From JAEXOD01 sp043805435 (GTDB lineage Bacteria; Bacteroidota; Ignavibacteria; Ignavibacteriales; Melioribacteraceae), in assembly GCA_043805435.1 (NCBI GenBank), contig JAZDHY010000119.1:1-64000 (forward strand): a stretch of DNA of 64,000 nucleotides, given 5' to 3'. The translations under genes were made by a program, and so were the position numbers. A model generated the notes under the pieces. It searched no databases and was not told the origin of the DNA. It saw only the letters and a program-made list of their open reading frames with translations. Below are positions 58,781-64,000 of the stretch, piece by piece; within the stretch, counting starts at the first letter, position 1, and the number at the start of each line of letters is the position of its first letter.

Positions 58781-59296
58781 ATGGAAAAATATGTTGAACA
58801 AGCACAGCAGCTAATTATAATTTATGGAGCTAAAATAATTGGTGCTTTAGCAATTCTAATAATAGGAATTTGGGCTTCTAAAATAGTATCCCGCTATATT
58901 TTTAATTTGTTGTCTAAAAGAAATGTCGATTTAACCTTAACAAAGTTTGTTTCAAGTTTTATAAAAGTTGTTTTAATCGTTTTTGTTATAATTGCTTCAA
59001 TAAGTAAAATTGGGGTTGAAACAACTTCGTTTATTGCAGTACTTGCGGCAGCCGGTTTTGCTGTTGGTTTAGCCTTACAGGGTTCGCTATCAAATTTTGC
59101 TGCAGGAATAATGTTAATTCTATTCCGTCCAATACGTGTTGGCGATTATATTGAAGCATCAAGTTCAAAAGGGAACGTTGAGCAAATAGGAATTTTTACA
59201 ACTTTGGTTGAGGGTGAAAATGAAAAAATTTATATTATACCTAATTCTAAATTAATGAGTGATGTTATAGTAAATCATTCGTATAAAAAAGGTTGA
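58781..59296 (+). CDS. Short MscS-type mechanosensitive channel
   Basis: This 171-aa protein has three membrane segments (about 12-32, 57-77, 81-112). The third is the Gly/Ala-rich pore helix AVLAAAGFAVGLALQGSLSNFAAGI, followed by FRPIRVGDYIE and the beta domain to VIVNHSYKKG. MscS family members normally continue with a C-terminal alpha/beta vestibule of roughly 100 residues. Here a TGA ends the protein immediately after the beta domain, and no remnant is seen downstream because the next (convergent) gene ends 6 bp away. It may be a functional minimal channel or a truncated one. Confidence 0.8.
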   Translation: MEKYVEQAQQLIIIYGAKIIGALAILIIGIWASKIVSRYIFNLLSKRNVDLTLTKFVSSFIKVVLIVFVIIASISKIGVETTSFIAVLAAAGFAVGLALQGSLSNFAAGIMLILFRPIRVGDYIEASSSKGNVEQIGIFTTLVEGENEKIYIIPNSKLMSDVIVNHSYKKG

Positions 59297-59302
59297 TACA
59301 GG

Positions 59303-61102
59303 TCATAAATTATCTTTTTTAGTGTTATTGTAAATTTCAACCCAATTGTAAAATGGAAGTAGTAACGGTACTGCCCCTGTTCTTCCTCCAAACCCGAATA
59401 TCTTTATTATATAAGAATTAATTTCCGTTACTTTTAATGACTTTAATAATTCTTCATTAACAGTAAAACCGTAATTTTTAGCAAACTCAACCGTTTTAGC
59501 ACTTACTAATTGGCCTGCTTTGTTTTGTGCGGTTTGGTTAATTATATCAACTTTTTTTGAAGGATTATTAACGGTATCTGTTTTTGTTTCTATCAATTTA
59601 ATGATAGTATAGGATTCGCCAATTTTATTTGGTCCATAAATTTCCCCAATTTGCATATTTGGCAATATTGAAACAAAATTTATTTCATTTGCGTCTGCAG
59701 TAGATAAATTTACATCTTTAATGTTAATGGAGGCTTTGGCCGAATATTTAGAAATAAAAGTGTTATAATTCATATACAACAAATCATCAAATATTTTTTC
59801 GGCTAAATTTAAATCTGTAAATTCAATTTCAATTATTTTATAAACATTCCTAATATTCCAAGTATCCGAATTATTATTTATAATTGAATCTTTAATTGCA
59901 AGATAGTTATCGTAAACAAATTTATTTCTGTAAACTTGGAATAAATAATTGTCTTTCCACATTTGCACTTGTCTTATCACTTCCGCATCAAGATTTAGTC
60001 CTTGTTTTTTGCCTTCGTCGGCTAAAACTTCATATTCAATAAATTGTTTTGCCCGCTGGTTTATTTTTATTTGTATAGACTCCAAATTGTTTTCTCCAAC
60101 CCTAAAACCAAAAAATACAAGATCGTTAATAAATTTTTGTAAGGGGATAATCTGTTTATTTATTTTAACAAAAGGTTTTGCTAAATTAACTTGAGTAAGT
60201 AGTTTTTGTAAATATAAACCCTCGTCAAAAGTTAAATTGAAAAAATATCCCGTTGAATCTTTAGAAGCTTTTTTATCTTTAATAATATTTAATATTTCTT
60301 TTGCAGTAATATCTATAAGTGCTTTATTGGATTCGGCTTTAATGTTTTTAAAGTAAGATTTATAAAAACTATCAGTCAGTTTTGAAGCTTTTCTATCGTG
60401 AATAATTTTTTTAATTTTTTCAGGCAGGTTGTTTTTGCCTTGAAAATCGGAAAATGTCTGTACGTTTTCACCGGTTAAATAAAATATGTACCAGCCTTTA
60501 TTGTAAAAAAGGGGATTTGAAAATGTTTTTGGTGTAAGATTATATACGGTTTCTTCCACGTTTTCCTCAAGTTCGCCGTATGTTACTTCTCTTTCATTAT
60601 TTAAAGCTACAGAAACGTTATATAACGAATCGAACGAATAACCGCTTTTAAGTAAATAATATTTGTTCTTTATATCTGCTTCGTTATCCGAAAAAATATA
60701 CTTAAGCTTTAACTTACGCATAAATTTAGCGGCACCCTGCGCAATTTCTTCATTGGTTATATTAATTTGGGAAAGAATTAATTTTTTATATAAAGCATCA
60801 CGGATATATAGTTTTTCAATTATTTCCATTGGTGCTTTAACTGCCTGAAATGTATCTATACCATTCTTTTGGGCTTCAAGAGACCATAACTTTTCACCAA
60901 TCATACTGTAAAGCAGACTATATTTAGAGCCTTTGTCATCCGCAATGTTTAATTTGCCTAATATGGGCGAAAGTTCATATCTTTCTAAAAATTCACTGGT
61001 GTTTATTTCAATATCGCCTATCTTTGCCAGCGGATTATTTTGAGCAAATAAAACTGTTGAAAGACAAGCAAACAGTCCAAAAATAATATTGTTAAGTTTC
61101 AT
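59303..61102 (-). CDS. PpiC/SurA-like periplasmic peptidyl-prolyl isomerase or chaperone
   Basis: This 599-aa protein has a signal peptide (residues 1-20, ending LFAQ). The conserved opening LAKIGDIEINTSEFLERYE is typical of FCB SurA/PpiC proteins. Helical arms surround one or two parvulin-like segments (for example KLKYIFSDNEADIKNKYYLLKSGYSFDSL near 132-160, and IGEIYGPNKIGESYTIIKLIE near 495-515). It is probably a periplasmic chaperone for outer-membrane or secreted proteins. Catalytic competence of the parvulin parts is uncertain, since they look diverged. The GT2 gene lies upstream on the same strand, 21 bp away. Confidence 0.78.
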   Translation of the reverse strand: MKLNNIIFGLFACLSTVLFAQNNPLAKIGDIEINTSEFLERYELSPILGKLNIADDKGSKYSLLYSMIGEKLWSLEAQKNGIDTFQAVKAPMEIIEKLYIRDALYKKLILSQINITNEEIAQGAAKFMRKLKLKYIFSDNEADIKNKYYLLKSGYSFDSLYNVSVALNNEREVTYGELEENVEETVYNLTPKTFSNPLFYNKGWYIFYLTGENVQTFSDFQGKNNLPEKIKKIIHDRKASKLTDSFYKSYFKNIKAESNKALIDITAKEILNIIKDKKASKDSTGYFFNLTFDEGLYLQKLLTQVNLAKPFVKINKQIIPLQKFINDLVFFGFRVGENNLESIQIKINQRAKQFIEYEVLADEGKKQGLNLDAEVIRQVQMWKDNYLFQVYRNKFVYDNYLAIKDSIINNNSDTWNIRNVYKIIEIEFTDLNLAEKIFDDLLYMNYNTFISKYSAKASINIKDVNLSTADANEINFVSILPNMQIGEIYGPNKIGESYTIIKLIETKTDTVNNPSKKVDIINQTAQNKAGQLVSAKTVEFAKNYGFTVNEELLKSLKVTEINSYIIKIFGFGGRTGAVPLLLPFYNWVEIYNNTKKDNL

Positions 61103-61123
61103 ATAGTTAATTTTTTTTTTTGT

Positions 61124-61762
61124 TTATATTATATTATTACATATACTATCTTCTGTATCTCTATGATAAATATATGTTGGAAAATTGACTTTATCTATTA
61201 TAAATAATTGCAAAGCCCTTTCTAAAAAATCGGAATCGTCGCTGTAATTAATATTTTTAAAGCCGGATAACTGAACAAATATCTCTTTTTTAGCAAAAAA
61301 TGTTCCGCCAATTGTACATTTATCTAAATGAATAAGTTTCGAAAGATCATTTTTGTCTTTAACAAAATGGCTGCCAATAATTTCTACTCCGCCATGAATA
61401 AAATTTAACGCCGGATTTTTGCTTAAATACTCTACTCTTAATAATAAATGTTCCGGCTTATATTCGTCGTCACTTCCAATAAAGGTTATATATTTGCCGC
61501 AAGCAGCATTAATGCCTGAATTTAAGGTTAATGGCGGTTTTTTATTTTTATGGTACATATATCGTATGTTAAAGTAGCTGTTTGAATAGTTTTTTACTAT
61601 CTCAAAAGTGTTATCGGTGCTTCCGTCATCAACAACTATTAATTCCCATTGTTTAAATGTTTGTTGAATTACAGAATTTATTGCACGGCTAATTAACGCC
61701 CCTCTGTTAAAAGTAGGCAAAATTATTGAAACAAATGGATTAAAAGCATCATATAACTGCAT
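61124..61762 (-). CDS. Family 2 glycosyltransferase
   Basis: This 212-aa protein has a GT-A fold with SIILPTFNR (residues 12-20), VVDDGSTD, and the metal-binding IGSDDEY near 115-121. Length is that of a minimal GT2 enzyme with no C-terminal membrane domain. It transfers sugars from nucleotide-sugar donors, probably for surface polysaccharide; the acceptor is unknown. It is divergent from the 88-aa gene on the plus strand. Confidence 0.85.
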   Translation of the reverse strand: MQLYDAFNPFVSIILPTFNRGALISRAINSVIQQTFKQWELIVVDDGSTDNTFEIVKNYSNSYFNIRYMYHKNKKPPLTLNSGINAACGKYITFIGSDDEYKPEHLLLRVEYLSKNPALNFIHGGVEIIGSHFVKDKNDLSKLIHLDKCTIGGTFFAKKEIFVQLSGFKNINYSDDSDFLERALQLFIIDKVNFPTYIYHRDTEDSICNNII

Positions 61763-61855
61763 AAGAATTACTCTTTTAATAAAAAAGCTAAAACTAAATA
61801 TAAATTTTTTATATATTTATTGTTTAAATATTTTTTATAACAAACTGCTATTAAT

Positions 61856-62122
61856 ATGCGATATAGAGAACAAGGAAATTACATTAACGTACTTAAAAGG
61901 TACGAAAAACAGATGCCCTTTGAAGAAATGAAGGACTTTCGTATGTTAAAAAAAAGACATACAGATGATGAAGATTTAGATTCTATATCTTTAGCCCGAT
62001 TAAAAGGATATTACGAAAAGTACCACACCAATCGTGATAAAAAAAATTACGATGAATATTTCAGAAAAAATGAAAATTACGAATTTAACGAAGAAAATAA
62101 CGAACAAGAACAAAAGGAATAA
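61856..62122 (+). CDS. Small charged hypothetical protein
   Basis: This 88-aa protein is very hydrophilic, rich in Tyr, Lys, Glu and Asn, with no membrane segment, ending in an acidic/Gln tail (ENNEQEQKE). No family was recognised. It precedes the DUF2723 gene by 18 bp in the same direction, so co-transcription is likely. Codon use and composition match the surrounding genome and make it a plausible real gene. Confidence 0.6.
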   Translation: MRYREQGNYINVLKRYEKQMPFEEMKDFRMLKKRHTDDEDLDSISLARLKGYYEKYHTNRDKKNYDEYFRKNENYEFNEENNEQEQKE

Positions 62123-62140
62123 TCAGTAAACGAGGAACGA

Positions 62141-64000
62141 ATGAATTTAAAATTATTAAACCGATTTTTCGGGGCGGCAGTATTTATTATTACTGCATTT
62201 GTATATTTTTCCACGGTTCAACCGTCTGTATCGTTTTGGGATTGCGGAGAATTTATAGCTTCATCATTTTCGCTGCAAGTACCACATCCGCCGGGGACCC
62301 CATTTTTTATTATTTTGGGCAGAATATTTTCATTAATTCCTTTTGCTGATAATATAGCCTTAAGAGTAAATACAGTTTCTGTTTTATCAAGTGCTTTTTC
62401 TATATTGTTTTTGTATCTAATTGCAGTTAGATTGATTCAAAACTTAAGAATAGAAAAAAACACTACTGCTTTTGACACTATTGTAACATATTGTGCAGCC
62501 GCAATAGGTGCTTTATCGCTTGCATTTAGTGAAACGTTTTGGTTCAACGGAGTAGAGGCGGAAGTTTATGCTACTTCAACATTTTTTATTACAGTAGTTA
62601 CATATTTAATTGTTTTATGGAACGATAAAGCCGATGAACCGGGCAGCGAACGTTATTTGATTTTAATAGCTTACCTTATCGGTTTATCTACCGGGGTGCA
62701 TCTTATGTCGGTGCTTGCCGCTGTTCCAATTATTATGGTAATTTATTTCCGTAAATATGTAACAGATGATGAATTATTAAAAAAATCGGGTTATTTGTTT
62801 TTAATTCATTCAGCAATTGTTGTTGCGGTTGCCTTTGTGTTATGGGCTGGAATTACAGGCCAAACACCTCCAATGCCGGAAGATTACAAAGCTGTTGATA
62901 ATAAGTTTGTAATGATGGCCTTATTTGTAAGTGTTGTTTTTATGGGTATCTTTTATAAAAAAGTTTTTACTAGAAATTCCTTTTATATTCCAATTTTATT
63001 TGGAGGGGTTACTTTAGTTGCTTATTACCCCGGTATGGTTAAAGACTTACCAAAGTTGATTTCGGCAATTGCCGGTAATAATGTTGTGTTTGATATAACA
63101 GTTATGGTTTTAATAATACTTCTTTTGGTTGGATTAATATATTATAGTTATAAAAACAAAAGATTTACATTAAGTTTAGCCTCTAAGTGTTTATTGTTTG
63201 CAATACTTGGCTTTACTTCTTATTCAATGATTATTATCAGATCAAACCAAGACACACCAATAAATTTAAATAGTCCTAAAACTTTTTCTGAATTGGAATC
63301 GTATCTAAATCGTGAACAATACGGTGACTTTCCAACATTTCAAAGAAGATTTTCTCAAGAAGACCATCAGACTGAAATATATACTAGTTATTCTTCCGAT
63401 TTGGACTTTTTGTGGTCATATCAAATGAATCACATGTTTAACAGATATTTATTGTGGAATTATGCAGGCAACTCTTCTACTGTACAAGATGCTCCTGTTG
63501 ATTGGTCTGTATTATGGGGCATACCATTTTTACTTGGAATGTTTGGTGCCTTTTATCAATTTAAGCGCGATTGGAAAATGGGTGCCGTCTTTTTGCTTAT
63601 GTTTATTTTCCAAGGATACCTGACTGCGTTTTATCAAAATCAGCAGGAGCCCCAGCCACGTGAAAGAGATTATTTTTACGTTGGTGCATTTTTTGTTTTC
63701 TCTATTTGGATTGCAATCGGTATTCGTGGAATAATAGATCTTTTGACCGTTTATTTTAAGGAACAAAAATTATTAAAACCTGTTATTGTTGGTTTATTGG
63801 TTGTGTTTACCTTATTAGTGCCCGCAAAAATGATAAGTGCAAACTATCATAAAAATGATAGATCAAGAAATTTTGTTCCATGGGATTATTCATATAACAT
63901 GCTTCAAAGTGTTGAACCTAATGCAATATTATTTACAAATGGAGATAATGATACTTTCCCATTATGGTATTTGCAGGATGTTGAAGGAGTAAGACGCGAC
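62141..64000 (+). CDS. DUF2723 polytopic membrane protein (5' part; runs off the window)
   Basis: An open frame of 620 codons continues past the window end. The first membrane helix is followed by WDCGEFIASSFSLQVPHPPG, the DUF2723 hallmark, with the Asp-Cys-Gly-Glu and His-Pro-Pro residues of GT-C-like protein O-mannosyltransferase relatives. About ten further hydrophobic segments and a soluble region with EPNAILFTNGDNDTFP near the window end match full-length family members of about 1000 aa. GAGGAAC precedes the ATG. It probably glycosylates exported proteins or lipids. Confidence 0.85.
   Translation, partial: MNLKLLNRFFGAAVFIITAFVYFSTVQPSVSFWDCGEFIASSFSLQVPHPPGTPFFIILGRIFSLIPFADNIALRVNTVSVLSSAFSILFLYLIAVRLIQNLRIEKNTTAFDTIVTYCAAAIGALSLAFSETFWFNGVEAEVYATSTFFITVVTYLIVLWNDKADEPGSERYLILIAYLIGLSTGVHLMSVLAAVPIIMVIYFRKYVTDDELLKKSGYLFLIHSAIVVAVAFVLWAGITGQTPPMPEDYKAVDNKFVMMALFVSVVFMGIFYKKVFTRNSFYIPILFGGVTLVAYYPGMVKDLPKLISAIAGNNVVFDITVMVLIILLLVGLIYYSYKNKRFTLSLASKCLLFAILGFTSYSMIIIRSNQDTPINLNSPKTFSELESYLNREQYGDFPTFQRRFSQEDHQTEIYTSYSSDLDFLWSYQMNHMFNRYLLWNYAGNSSTVQDAPVDWSVLWGIPFLLGMFGAFYQFKRDWKMGAVFLLMFIFQGYLTAFYQNQQEPQPRERDYFYVGAFFVFSIWIAIGIRGIIDLLTVYFKEQKLLKPVIVGLLVVFTLLVPAKMISANYHKNDRSRNFVPWDYSYNMLQSVEPNAILFTNGDNDTFPLWYLQDVEGVRRD

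Overview
This is a very AT-rich bacterial window. Four secreted proteins end in a C-terminal sorting domain of the form NYPNPFNPsTxI followed by KKMxLxK, the type IX secretion signature typical of Ignavibacteria and relatives in the Bacteroidota/Chlorobiota (FCB) group. A FISUMP protein, two LytS/LytTR sensor-regulator pairs, and DUF3078 and DUF2723 proteins fit that assignment. The phylum-level call is an inference from protein style, not from a marker gene. No rRNA, tRNA or CRISPR array was recognised.

Layout. 1-375: end of a tandem 85-bp hairpin-rich repeat array plus further hairpins. 983-14921: a complete type 3 BREX phage-defence operon in the order brxF, brxC, pglX, a GmrSD-type (DUF262/DUF1524) nuclease, brxHII, pglZ, and a terminal gene in the brxA position. 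The reading frames are tightly spaced or overlap. A 22-nt near-perfect direct repeat lies on both sides of the operon (267-288 and 15140-15161). 15.0-19.8 kb: a patchwork of small single genes (DUF3795, HExxH protease, YkgJ-type Cys cluster, methyltransferase, alpha/beta hydrolase) with fragments of decayed genes between them.

20.0-37.3 kb: secreted and surface proteins (four T9SS cargo proteins, an esterase, an outer-membrane barrel, a GT-C-like membrane protein) interspersed with the two LytS/LytTR pairs. A perfect CRP/FNR-type palindrome precedes the first T9SS gene.

37.9-54.4 kb: the most unusual part. Seven co-directional genes encode a two-TM/TPR protein, an 879-aa helical repeat protein, a secreted/transmembrane vWA protein with an FHA-like tail, a 936-aa tubulin/FtsZ-like GTPase homologue, a 707-aa protein with a central membrane hairpin, a 195-aa coiled-coil protein, and a 1744-aa RHS/YD-repeat protein whose modules appear in permuted order. 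I propose this as a candidate undescribed membrane-associated filament/conflict system. A group II intron fragment lies just downstream (about 54.65-54.87 kb).

55.0-64.0 kb: housekeeping-like envelope genes: a VanZ-like protein, a coiled-coil/lipoprotein pair, a HIT hydrolase, a DUF3078 barrel, a truncated MscS, a SurA/PpiC-like chaperone, a GT2 glycosyltransferase, and the 5' part of a DUF2723 protein running off the window.
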